Source of the DNA: Victivallales bacterium
Lineage (GTDB): Bacteria > Verrucomicrobiota > Lentisphaeria > Oligosphaerales > Oligosphaeraceae
Assembly: GCA_017615955.1 (NCBI GenBank)
Contig: JAFZZD010000407.1
Location: 1-12,705 of the forward strand
DNA length: 12,705 nucleotides
Direction: 5' to 3'
Position 1 is the stretch's first letter; the number at the start of each line of letters is the position of its first letter. This document shows, piece after piece, positions 1-5,791 of this stretch. Position numbers and translations under genes: made by a program. A model generated the notes under the pieces. It was not told the origin of the DNA and made no database searches. It was given only the letters and a program-made list of their open reading frames with translations.

Positions 1-28
1 CTTGAGTGAGCGCCGCTTCGGCGCTCAC
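1..28. repeat. 28-bp palindromic repeat A, copy 1
   Basis: This stretch is identical over 28 bases to 3909-3936. Its core is a perfect inverted repeat with 10-base arms (GTGAGCGCCG and its complement) around a 3-base CTT loop, preceded by CTTGA. It lies beyond the terminator of the sigma-factor unit. There is no T-tract beside it, so a simple rho-independent terminator is not supported. A shorter match on the opposite strand (13 of 14 bases) sits at 116-129. The element may extend past the window edge. Confidence 0.85.
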
Positions 29-55
29 ACTGGATTTGACCGTCTCATTGAGAAA

Positions 56-105
56 CATAAAAAGCAAAAGACCACAAGAACTACTATTCTGTAATCCTTG
101 TGGTC
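56..105 (-). terminator. Rho-independent terminator of the sigma-factor unit
   Basis: Read on the minus strand, GACCACAAG (97-105 region) pairs perfectly with CTTGTGGTC (70-78 region). Two more weak pairs inside leave a loop of about 14 bases. It is followed at once by TTTTGCTTTTT. A stem plus T-tract about 40 bases after the stop codon at 142 fits an intrinsic terminator closing the three-gene ECF unit. The stem is nearly symmetrical, but the tract on the other side (CCTTAATG) is not T-rich, so it works in one direction only. Confidence 0.8.
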
Positions 106-141
106 CTTAATGCGAGCGGTGCTCACTCTTTTTCACTAATG

Positions 142-711
142 CTACTCTGCCTTTTGTTTTTCCTGTGGCTTGTCCTTGTCATTATCGCGCAGCAGAAATT
201 CCAGTTTGTCCTTGCAGAACTGCTCCTCGTTCTCCCTGATTGCGGCAACACGCTGCATCATCATCTCAAGCCGCGCCTCCGCCTCCTTCAGCATTACATC
301 AAAGTCCTCCTTAATCTTCTGCTTCAGTTCCGCAGTGAGCTTCTCCTTTTCCGCTGCTTCCTCTGTTTCCATGATTTTCTTTGCAAGCTCCCGTTCCTGC
401 TTCTTCAACTCACCGATCTTGTTGAAGTCAGGACGCTTTGGCAGACGCTGTCTCATCTCCGTAATGAACGCCTTGAAATCGGTCTTGCGCAACTCGTTCA
501 GACGGTCGTATTCCTCGGGATTCTCCTTCTTGAGTTTGTTCATGAAAACAAAGATATCAGGAGAAGGCCCCCCGCCCCACCGCATGGGCTTGTGATGCTC
601 GCCACCCTTGAACTTTTCGGTGCGCATCTCATGTTTCCCTTCGCCAGGTGCCTGGGCATAAGACACCGCAGACAGCGTCATAATCAAAATCAAGCAGCAA
701 AACCATTTCAT
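142..711 (-). CDS. Exported helical protein of the ECF sigma cassette (hypothetical)
   Basis: A 189-aa protein starting at ATG 711, which has AGGAG upstream at good spacing. The open frame extends upstream by 22 codons but without a signal sequence. Residues 1-19 form a clear Sec signal peptide (MKWFCCLILIMTLSAVSYA) with cleavage expected after SYA. A His/Met-containing Gly-rich segment follows (residues 25-48, including GGEHHKPM). Residues about 54-172 are highly charged and predicted helical, with long heptad-like runs suggesting coiled coil, ending in a K/E/D-rich tail. It lies 19 bases after the anti-sigma gene and just before the terminator, so it is the last gene of the sigma unit. The layout recalls CnrX or CpxP-type periplasmic sensors, but I see no LTxxQ motif, so homology is not claimed. 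A role in sensing or in regulating the anti-sigma factor is inferred from position only. Confidence 0.8.
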   Translation of the reverse strand: MKWFCCLILIMTLSAVSYAQAPGEGKHEMRTEKFKGGEHHKPMRWGGGPSPDIFVFMNKLKKENPEEYDRLNELRKTDFKAFITEMRQRLPKRPDFNKIGELKKQERELAKKIMETEEAAEKEKLTAELKQKIKEDFDVMLKEAEARLEMMMQRVAAIRENEEQFCKDKLEFLLRDNDKDKPQEKQKAE

Positions 712-730
712 ATACTCAAACTCCTTGCCT

Positions 731-1204
731 TTAGAAAATGTCGTAAAAGTCCATTTCCATTGAGGCGATTTCGGCATATAGCTCCTTCAAGGGAGCCTCC
801 TCCTTGCCAAGCTCCAGCTTCTCCAAGTCGCTGTCCGCCAAAAGCAGCCAATCGTCATCATAGCGCACTTCACGGCGTGAGACCGCCGCCACCTGCGGTG
901 CAGCCACTTCCTCCTTCTGCAATTCAAGCATGGTCAGGACACCGCAAATAACAAGCAATGCCGCTGCGATTGAGACAAAAAGGCGCCCGCGTCTGCTGGC
1001 GACAGGGGTAAGACGCTCATGCCTGTGGAGAAGCCCCAGGCATTTTGCATCGCTCTCAGCGGAAGGGGCACCCTCCCGTTTCTCCGCCAAAAGGCAGAGC
1101 ATGGAAAAGTCCTGGCAATCCCTGCAATGAAGCAGATGGGACTGTGCTTCATGCGTCAATTCCCGACCTGAAACAATCTGCTGTTCAACTTCCTTGCAAT
1201 CCAT
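731..1204 (-). CDS. Membrane anti-sigma factor with zinc-finger (ZAS-like) domain
   Basis: A 157-aa protein. I chose ATG 1204 because AGGAG ends exactly 8 bases upstream. An in-frame GTG at 1213 would overlap the sigma-factor stop as GTGA and add three residues. The N-terminus has Cys3 and H23-x3-C27-x2-C30, the signature of zinc-binding anti-sigma (zf-HC2/ZAS) domains that bind the sigma factor in the cytoplasm. One transmembrane helix covers about residues 75-93. A roughly 60-residue acidic tail beyond it should be periplasmic and ends in MDFYDIF. The gene follows the ECF sigma gene by 5 bases and precedes the exported helical protein, the classical arrangement for a sigma/anti-sigma pair. 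The sensing tail resembles no family I recognise. Confidence 0.85.
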   Translation of the reverse strand: MDCKEVEQQIVSGRELTHEAQSHLLHCRDCQDFSMLCLLAEKREGAPSAESDAKCLGLLHRHERLTPVASRRGRLFVSIAAALLVICGVLTMLELQKEEVAAPQVAAVSRREVRYDDDWLLLADSDLEKLELGKEEAPLKELYAEIASMEMDFYDIF

Positions 1205-1209
1205 AATCG

Positions 1210-1776
1210 TCACTCCTGTTCCTCAAAGCCCTTGAGCATCTCCCTAATCCTCGACACCGCATAGTGCATCCTGCCCAGAACGGTGTTGATTGTGGCGTTC
1301 TGCTTGTCCGCAATCTCCTTGAAACTAAGTCCGGTGCGCCTGAACTCCACAACCTCTCGCTGCTGGGAAGGCAACTGTGCAATGCACTGGTCAATGGCAT
1401 CCATCATCTTTTCCTTTGCCAGCCGTTCCTCAAGTTGCCCCACTCCCACATCGCCCTGTATGTTGTCCACAATCTCCACATATTGCCTACCTGCGTTGCG
1501 CCTGTATGCATCTATGATAAGATTATGGGCTATGCGGCATATCCATGCGAAAAACTTCTGGTTGTCACTGTAGGCGTCAATCCCTGACACCACCTTGATC
1601 CATACCTGCTGGAAGTAGTCGTCTATTGTGGCATTGCAGGTATTGGGCAGCAGCTTGTGGATGTACCCAAACAGCGGAAGACGGTATTTCGCATACAAGG
1701 CATTGAAAGCACTCTCGTCCTTCGCTTTGAAACGCCTTATTAGCTCACTGTCCTCTATGTTTTCCTCACTTCCCAT
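1210..1776 (-). CDS. ECF-type RNA polymerase sigma factor (sigma-70 family, RpoE-like)
   Basis: A 188-aa protein of normal ECF length. Region 2 spans about residues 25-93, with the core-binding/-10 stretch DDYFQQVWIKV followed by FFAWICRIAHNLIIDAYRR, a close variant of the FRAWLYRIARNLAIDYLRR type. Region 4 spans about 126-183, with LPSQQREVVEFRRTGLSFKEIA and the recognition helix INTVLGRMHYAVSRIREML. Region 3 is absent, as in all ECF factors. The protein should direct RNA polymerase to a small regulon when released by the anti-sigma factor encoded next. The start ATG 1776 has only a weak Shine-Dalgarno site (TTGAG). The gene is first of a three-gene unit. The ECF group cannot be assigned by eye. 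Confidence 0.95.
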   Translation of the reverse strand: MGSEENIEDSELIRRFKAKDESAFNALYAKYRLPLFGYIHKLLPNTCNATIDDYFQQVWIKVVSGIDAYSDNQKFFAWICRIAHNLIIDAYRRNAGRQYVEIVDNIQGDVGVGQLEERLAKEKMMDAIDQCIAQLPSQQREVVEFRRTGLSFKEIADKQNATINTVLGRMHYAVSRIREMLKGFEEQE

Positions 1777-1834
1777 AAACTCAAGTCAAACAAGAAACGA
1801 AAAAAAACGAAAAATATTTTACATCTTTTGATAA

Positions 1835-1863
1835 TTTTTACCGCTGATGCAAATATTTTGCAA
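1835..1863 (-). promoter_or_regulatory. Possible promoter of the ECF sigma unit
   Basis: On the minus strand TTGCAA (1858-1863), a 17-base spacer and TAAAAA (1835-1840) fall about 60 bases before the sigma start codon. Only eight of twelve bases match the sigma-70 consensus, in AT-rich DNA, so support is modest. No obvious ECF-type -35 box (GGAAC-like) was seen that would show autoregulation. Confidence 0.3.
1848..1862. promoter_or_regulatory. 15-bp perfect palindrome, possible operator
   Basis: TGCAAA, the spacer TAT and TTTGCA form a perfect inverted repeat in the gap between pyrF and the sigma gene. It overlaps the candidate -35 element of the sigma unit, a typical place for a repressor or activator site. 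It has no T-tract, and its AT-rich stem makes a terminator unlikely. Chance occurrence in AT-rich DNA remains possible. Confidence 0.35.
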
Positions 1864-1876
1864 CAATAATGAATAA

Positions 1877-2560
1877 TTACTGCAATTCATTTAAGATGGC
1901 AGCGGCAGCGGCGGCTGGATCTGGGGCCTTTGTGATGGGCCTGCCCACCACAATGAAGTCCGCTCCGCGCTGTGCGGCCTGCCGAGGCGTCATGATGCGC
2001 TTCTGGTCATCGGCGGAACTGTCGGCAGGGCGTATTCCCGGTACAACTGTCACGAAGTCCCTGCCGCAGGCATTGCGTATGGCATCCAATTCCAAGGACG
2101 AGCAGACCACGCCAGCAACGCCATTGGACTGCGCCAGCCTTGCCAGGCGCAACACTTGTTCCTCAGGCGTCCTTTCGATGCCCACTGCGGCCAGTTCGCC
2201 AGCGTCCATGCTGGTCAGCACGGTGACAGCCGTAAGCAGTATCCTTGCCTTTTCAGCGGCCTCGGCGGCGGCTGACAGCATGGCAGGGCCGCCCAATGCA
2301 TGCACATTGCACATGTCCGCGCCAATTCTGGCGGCGGAGGCGACGGCCTGGGCCACGGTGTTGGGAATATCGTGGTACTTCAGGTCAAGGAACACTTTTT
2401 TTCCCCTCTGCTTCAGTTGCTCCACAACCCTTGGACCACAGGCTGTGAAGAGCTGCTTGCCAACCTTGTACCAAAGGCCGGCCTCGCCGATTCTGTCCAC
2501 CAATGCCATAGCGCCTTCCACATCAGGGAAATCCAGCGCAGTGATAAGTTCAGTTGCCAT
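1877..2560 (-). CDS. pyrF: Orotidine 5'-phosphate decarboxylase
   Basis: A 227-aa protein, the usual length for bacterial PyrF. It decarboxylates OMP to UMP, the last step of de novo pyrimidine synthesis, in the cytoplasm. The catalytic charged network is intact: K32 in WYKVG, then D59, K61 and D64 in DLKYHDIPNT. D10 follows the first strand (ITALDF). VVPGIRP (172-178) and the phosphate-binding VGRPIT with R207 are also present. I chose ATG 2560 because GGAGG (2568-2572) lies 7 bases upstream. A TTG two codons earlier would overlap the preceding stop. The gene begins 2 bases after the stop of the membrane protein gene and is last in a three-gene unit. Its neighbours have no pyrimidine link, so co-transcription looks organisational rather than pathway-based. 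Confidence 0.97.
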   Translation of the reverse strand: MATELITALDFPDVEGAMALVDRIGEAGLWYKVGKQLFTACGPRVVEQLKQRGKKVFLDLKYHDIPNTVAQAVASAARIGADMCNVHALGGPAMLSAAAEAAEKARILLTAVTVLTSMDAGELAAVGIERTPEEQVLRLARLAQSNGVAGVVCSSLELDAIRNACGRDFVTVVPGIRPADSSADDQKRIMTPRQAAQRGADFIVVGRPITKAPDPAAAAAAILNELQ

Positions 2561-2562
2561 TT

Positions 2563-3216
2563 TCAATCCTCCAGAGGACTTGTCTCGATTTCGCCGGGAC
2601 TTGTCTCGACTTCGCCCGTTTTCCTGACAGACACACAGAATCCGCTGACAAGCATAGTTGCCAGCACCATGAAATAACGCAGCGACCTCATGCCCATGTT
2701 AGTCCTGCTCCAAATGATCCAGAAGCCTTTCGAGAGCAAATCGAAGCCCCTGTCATTGACAGTGGTTCCGAAATTGGCCGCAATCAATGCACAGCACGGC
2801 ACCAGCATCCCATAGAGCACAAGCTGCCTCAGCCATTTCAGACTGCTTTTTTCGGGGAACATTTCCCTCATCATGCCAATCACGGCAAAAAGCTGCCAGA
2901 ACAAAGCCACGAAAATCAGCTGGCAGCAGACGTATGAATGCAGGCCTTCCGTGAGAGTTCTCTCCCGCCAGCAAAAGAAGGGCATTAGAAAGCAAAACAA
3001 TGCCGAGGGCGCGAATAGTTTCTGCCTCCAGGAGGGCATTGCCACGGGCCACATGGCCGAAAGCAAAAAAGCAAAGCCCGTGAAGCAGGGGATGTACGGC
3101 CAATAGAAGACCATCCTTACCATGTCATTATGCAGGGACAGCCACTCCATTAACGCGGCAATGATCATGATTGCCCCCAGCCAGGGCAGTGCCGATGTCG
3201 CCTTGACCTCGCACAT
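2563..3216 (-). CDS. Six-helix integral membrane protein, unknown function
   Basis: A 217-aa protein with about six hydrophobic segments: residues 10-26, 33-60, 69-83, 94-115, 129-148 and 178-197. I do not recognise the family, and no catalytic motif stands out. The start overlaps the stop of the GcvH-like gene by one base (TGATG) and has no Shine-Dalgarno site, so translation is probably coupled. The C-terminus is odd. After the last helix, the tail carries two 7-residue units, GEVETSP and GEIETSP, then LED. These are encoded by a 21-bp tandem repeat, so the natural end of the protein may have been replaced or extended by repeat DNA. The pyrF start codon follows the stop by 2 bases. Confidence 0.8.
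   Translation of the reverse strand: MCEVKATSALPWLGAIMIIAALMEWLSLHNDMVRMVFYWPYIPCFTGFAFLLSAMWPVAMPSWRQKLFAPSALFCFLMPFFCWRERTLTEGLHSYVCCQLIFVALFWQLFAVIGMMREMFPEKSSLKWLRQLVLYGMLVPCCALIAANFGTTVNDRGFDLLSKGFWIIWSRTNMGMRSLRYFMVLATMLVSGFCVSVRKTGEVETSPGEIETSPLED
2576..2617. repeat. 21-bp tandem repeat B, two units
   Basis: Two adjacent 21-base units (2576-2596 and 2597-2617) begin GGACTTGTCTCGA and differ at only two positions. They lie inside the 3' end of the membrane protein gene, in frame, and encode the GEVETSP-GEIETSP tail. They also lie just upstream of the pyrF Shine-Dalgarno site. The unit differs in sequence from repeats A and C. Confidence 0.85.
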
Positions 3217-3629
3217 CAGAGCAAATCCACGTATTCGGAATACTGCTCGGCATCCATCAACAAATCCAGTTCATCCTCATCATCATATTCCATTGCAAGA
3301 AGCCAGTATTTGTTGGGGTCCAGGTGAACCAGGCTGCAATTGTCCAGCACTTCCTTGTTCACTTCAGTCACACGCCCTGTCAAAGGCAGCCTGAGGTGAT
3401 GTATCCTGTTGCGGAGGTGCAGGTGGATCAGCATGGTATCCACATCCACCTCGTCACCTGGCATGGGCAAATCTATGCTGACTATTTCCGCCAGCTGCTC
3501 GGCAAGGAAGTCCGTTATGCCAACGTATGCAATCATATTCTCCCTGTCCAACTGTGCCCATAGATGTCTTTTGGAATAAACTCTGTCGTCTTCATTAACT
3601 TCAATTTCAGCCATTTCAGCAAAACTCAT
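3216..3629 (-). CDS. GcvH-like protein lacking the lipoyl lysine
   Basis: A 137-aa protein matching the glycine cleavage H-protein fold along its length. VYSKRHLWAQLD corresponds to YTKEHEWV, and VGITDFLAEQLAEIVSIDLPMPGDEV to the classic GITDYAQEQLGDIV-ELPEVG stretch. LTGRVTEVNKEV (83-94) and the C-terminal LMDAEQYSEYV also match. In true GcvH the swinging arm lies in ESVKA. Here the same place reads HLRNRI (71-76), with Asn74 aligned to the lysine and Arg on each side. The protein therefore cannot carry lipoate there and is unlikely to be a working H-protein. No gcvT, gcvP or lipoate ligase gene is near. ATG 3629 gives the longest frame; ATG 3614 is an alternative, and neither has a clear Shine-Dalgarno site. 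It is first of a unit with the membrane protein and pyrF, behind a consensus promoter. Confidence 0.85.
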   Translation of the reverse strand: MSFAEMAEIEVNEDDRVYSKRHLWAQLDRENMIAYVGITDFLAEQLAEIVSIDLPMPGDEVDVDTMLIHLHLRNRIHHLRLPLTGRVTEVNKEVLDNCSLVHLDPNKYWLLAMEYDDEDELDLLMDAEQYSEYVDLL

Positions 3630-3664
3630 CGTATCTTATCTAGTTTTTGTGAAATTTACCTATA

Positions 3665-3685
3665 GGGAATGAAATACTCGTTCCC
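3665..3685. promoter_or_regulatory. 21-bp imperfect palindrome in the leader of the GcvH-like unit
   Basis: GGGAATGA and TCGTTCCC are complementary except for one position and flank a 5-base centre. The site lies between the predicted transcription start (about 3693) and the start codon at 3629. It could be an operator that blocks the strong promoter, or a leader hairpin (a G-U pair would close the mismatch in RNA). No T-tract follows. Confidence 0.45.
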
Positions 3686-3699
3686 TGAAAATCGTGGGT

Positions 3700-3728
3700 A
3701 TTATACAGTGGCATACATTATTTGTCAA
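3700..3728 (-). promoter_or_regulatory. Exact-consensus sigma-70 promoter
   Basis: On the minus strand TTGACA (3723-3728), a 17-base spacer and TATAAT (3700-3705) match the housekeeping sigma-70 consensus at all twelve positions with ideal spacing. The start of transcription should be near 3693, giving a leader of about 64 bases before the GcvH-like gene. It is well placed to drive that gene, the membrane protein gene and pyrF. Confidence 0.88.
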
Positions 3729-3796
3729 TAACATTTTCCACCTTGCATAGTGAAAAATAGTAAAATTATGCCAATTTTTCCTGTTTTGCCACTTCA

Positions 3797-3836
3797 GCAA
3801 GGCACATCACTGGCGCAAAGCTGGATGCGGCCTTGC
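3797..3836. other. Hairpin-forming sequence between coaX and the GcvH-like promoter
   Basis: This is the most structured part of the 303-base gap at 3630-3932. GCAAGGC (3797-3803) and GCCTTGC (3830-3836) are perfect complements, and inside them a 4-base CATC/GATG pairing leaves a 15-base loop. No T-tract follows on either strand, and no gene was seen here. The rest of the gap holds the promoter and palindrome listed separately. Otherwise I see only AT-rich DNA without open frames of note. Confidence 0.3.
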
Positions 3837-3908
3837 ATAAAAGACTTGACACTGCAAGTTGGCCATCACGTCAATTTTTCAAGAAACCATCCCTATTCTA
3901 TTGCTCAA

Positions 3909-3936
3909 CTTGAGTGAGCGCCGCTTCGGCGCTCAC
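3909..3936. repeat. 28-bp palindromic repeat A, copy 2
   Basis: Identical to bases 1-28, with the same 10-base perfect arms and 3-base loop. This copy runs into the 3' end of coaX: the coaX stop codon TGA (3933-3935) and the first base of the preceding codon lie inside the repeat. Downstream in the coaX direction there is no T-run, so it is more likely an REP-like element or mRNA 3'-end stabiliser than an intrinsic terminator. Confidence 0.85.
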
Positions 3937-4661
3937 ATGGATGCCATTGCAGCCAACTTGACGCCCTGAAGCGTCAGAAAACTCGGTGCTGGCTTTAATA
4001 AGTCTGGCAATGCCTTAAGGAAATACGGAGCGTCGCCGCCAGTGGCATATATGGTATAGTCTTCATGTAGCTGCTCCACTGTACGGGAAAGAAGTTCATG
4101 CAATGCGCCTACACTGCCAAGGTCCGTTCCAGCGGCCATGGCCTCACGGGTGTTGCGGCCTATGGGCGAGGGGATCTCGTCACGCAGTTCCAGCAAAGGC
4201 AGCTGCGCAGTATAGCTGTTGAGGGCGCGCCGCATTATGCTGCGTCCAGGAGATATGGCGCCGCCTAAAAAACGGCCCGCCCCATCAACTATGACAGTAT
4301 TCACGCAGGTACCGCAGTCCACCACGATGACAGGCCCCTCGACCAGGGAAAATGCGGCAGCGGCATTTGCAATGCGGTCCATCCCCAAAGTCGAGGTGTC
4401 CACCAGTGAAAAATCCAGCATGCCGAAATCCACGCAGGACAGGAAATGAAGCCGATTACCATATCTTGCTTGCAGTCGCTCCTTCAGTGCTGGCACCACG
4501 CAGACGGCATAGCCCTTGCCGCCGATGTCCTCCTCCAGTTGCGGAATCGTGTCGTCCAGGCTTTTGGTATCGTACACGGAAAGCAAACGCAGGCCATTGC
4601 CTGAATTTTCCGCCACCTGGGTATGGGTATTGCCTATATTAAGGAAGAATATGCAGCTCAT
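3933..4661 (-). CDS. coaX: Type III pantothenate kinase
   Basis: A 242-aa protein of the ASKHA-fold CoaX family. It phosphorylates pantothenate, the first step of coenzyme A synthesis, in the cytoplasm. Family motifs in order are the phosphate-binding loop NIGNTHTQ (8-15), TLGMDRIANA (91-100) with the expected catalytic Asp95, VVDCGTCVNTVIVD (113-126), FLGGAISPG (131-139), AAGTDLGSVGAL (177-188) and ATGGDA (206-211). One deviation stands out: the first motif is normally D-x-GNT/S and here has Asn8 in place of the Asp. The start overlaps the stop of the permease gene as ATGA and lacks a Shine-Dalgarno site, indicating coupled translation. The stop codon lies inside repeat A. The gene is last of a four-gene unit whose other members are membrane proteins. 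Confidence 0.95.
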   Translation of the reverse strand: MSCIFFLNIGNTHTQVAENSGNGLRLLSVYDTKSLDDTIPQLEEDIGGKGYAVCVVPALKERLQARYGNRLHFLSCVDFGMLDFSLVDTSTLGMDRIANAAAAFSLVEGPVIVVDCGTCVNTVIVDGAGRFLGGAISPGRSIMRRALNSYTAQLPLLELRDEIPSPIGRNTREAMAAGTDLGSVGALHELLSRTVEQLHEDYTIYATGGDAPYFLKALPDLLKPAPSFLTLQGVKLAAMASM

Positions 4662-5791
4662 TGCCGTCTGTACATTGAATAAACTGCTCCGCCCAGGAAC
4701 AATAACTGCGGCAATGCACCGCCCAGAAACGGCGTCAGATAGCCGTTGCGTGCAAGATTCACACCAAGCTGCCCTGCGACATAGAACATCACCAGAAGTG
4801 CCACTGCCATGGCGAAGCCCTTCACCGCCCCCTTGCGCCCCGTTGAAATTGTCAGCGAGAAGGCCAGCAGGGCCGCCACCAGCGATGCCAGGGGCACCGT
4901 CAGCCTATGCCAGACAAGAACCTTCATGAGACGCTGCTTTCGTTCCGATGTGATGAATGGATTGCCCAATGCCTTGAAAAGTTCCTCGATATTCATCATC
5001 TCGCTGTTCCTGCCAAGCTCGCTGAGTTCCTGAAGATTCTCGTTGTATGGCATCAATTGCTGTTCAAAATAGACTTCCTTGCCAGCCAGTGTCATTCCAT
5101 CCTCGGCGTAATTCTGGATGAAGCCCTTTTCAAAAATCCAGCCCTGCTGCGTTTTGATGGCTTTCTGCGCTGCAATCATGCTTTGGCTGCGGCCATTTTC
5201 GCCATACTGCCTGACCACAGGGGAAACTGCATTGCCGTCATCGTCAATCGCCTCCACGCTCCAGTCCCTTCTGTCCAGAGGATTCCTGAAACTGAAACGG
5301 CCAGCTGTCTTTTTATTCTTTTTAGCAGTGCTGTAGTAGATGTCCGCCGCCTTCTGCTGGCATTTGGCGCCCCATGATTCATTTATTGCAAAAACCAGGA
5401 TGCTGGCTATTACAGAGCAAATCCAGATTGGCCTTGCACATGCCGCCAGGGAAAGACCAGACGCCCGCATCGCCGTAAGCTCATTGTTGCGCCCCAGCGT
5501 CATTGTGAGGAAACTAGTGCCCAGCAACACAGCCACTGGCATCACATTCACAAGATTCGCCGGCTGCAACGCAAAATAATACAGCGCGATTTTGGCGGGG
5601 GCTATGCCCTTGTCAAGAAAATCGCTGATGTTGTCCAGCACGTCCCTCAATAGAAAAAGGGCAATGAATACCAGGACTGAACAGACAAACGGCACCAGGA
5701 AGCCTGCACAGATGTATCGGGTCAATATTGGGGAATATCGACGGCTGGCTCCCGCGATAGATGACTTATTTTCTCTTGCGACGCTGTTCAT
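4658..5791 (-). CDS. LptF/LptG family LPS export permease (YjgP/YjgQ)
   Basis: A 377-aa protein of the usual family length. LptF and LptG form the inner-membrane part of the LptB2FG transporter that extracts lipopolysaccharide and passes it to LptC. Three N-terminal helices (about residues 22-50, 75-95 and 119-138) include the family motif NELTAMRASGLSL. A periplasmic beta-rich domain follows (about 140-280), then three C-terminal helices (about 294-317, 325-345 and 350-372). F cannot be told from G by eye, and the partner and LptB are not in the window. ATG 5791 is preferred over a TTG three codons upstream. The start overlaps the RDD gene by 26 bases, in a different frame, and coaX follows with a 4-base overlap. 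Confidence 0.92.
   Translation of the reverse strand: MNSVARENKSSIAGASRRYSPILTRYICAGFLVPFVCSVLVFIALFLLRDVLDNISDFLDKGIAPAKIALYYFALQPANLVNVMPVAVLLGTSFLTMTLGRNNELTAMRASGLSLAACARPIWICSVIASILVFAINESWGAKCQQKAADIYYSTAKKNKKTAGRFSFRNPLDRRDWSVEAIDDDGNAVSPVVRQYGENGRSQSMIAAQKAIKTQQGWIFEKGFIQNYAEDGMTLAGKEVYFEQQLMPYNENLQELSELGRNSEMMNIEELFKALGNPFITSERKQRLMKVLVWHRLTVPLASLVAALLAFSLTISTGRKGAVKGFAMAVALLVMFYVAGQLGVNLARNGYLTPFLGGALPQLLFLGGAVYSMYRRQ

Noticed and set aside
100..951. A 283-codon plus-strand open frame over the exported helical protein and anti-sigma genes
   Set aside because: The minus-strand genes have signal peptide, zinc motif and Shine-Dalgarno sites. The plus-strand frame is an antisense translation with a low-complexity Leu/Pro-rich product.
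1869..2627. A 252-codon open frame on the plus strand across pyrF
   Set aside because: It is the antisense shadow of pyrF, whose catalytic motifs are complete on the minus strand. The plus-strand translation is Ala/Ser-rich, without a recognisable domain.
3216..3629. Calling this gene gcvH
   Set aside because: The lipoyl lysine is missing and no glycine cleavage genes are adjacent, so the functional name would mislead.
3846..3874. TTGACA on the plus strand as a promoter
   Set aside because: No acceptable -10 element at 16-18 bases, and only an antisense region lies downstream.
3909..3936. Repeat A as an intrinsic terminator of coaX
   Set aside because: The stem is strong but overlaps the stop codon and has no T-run in the direction of transcription.
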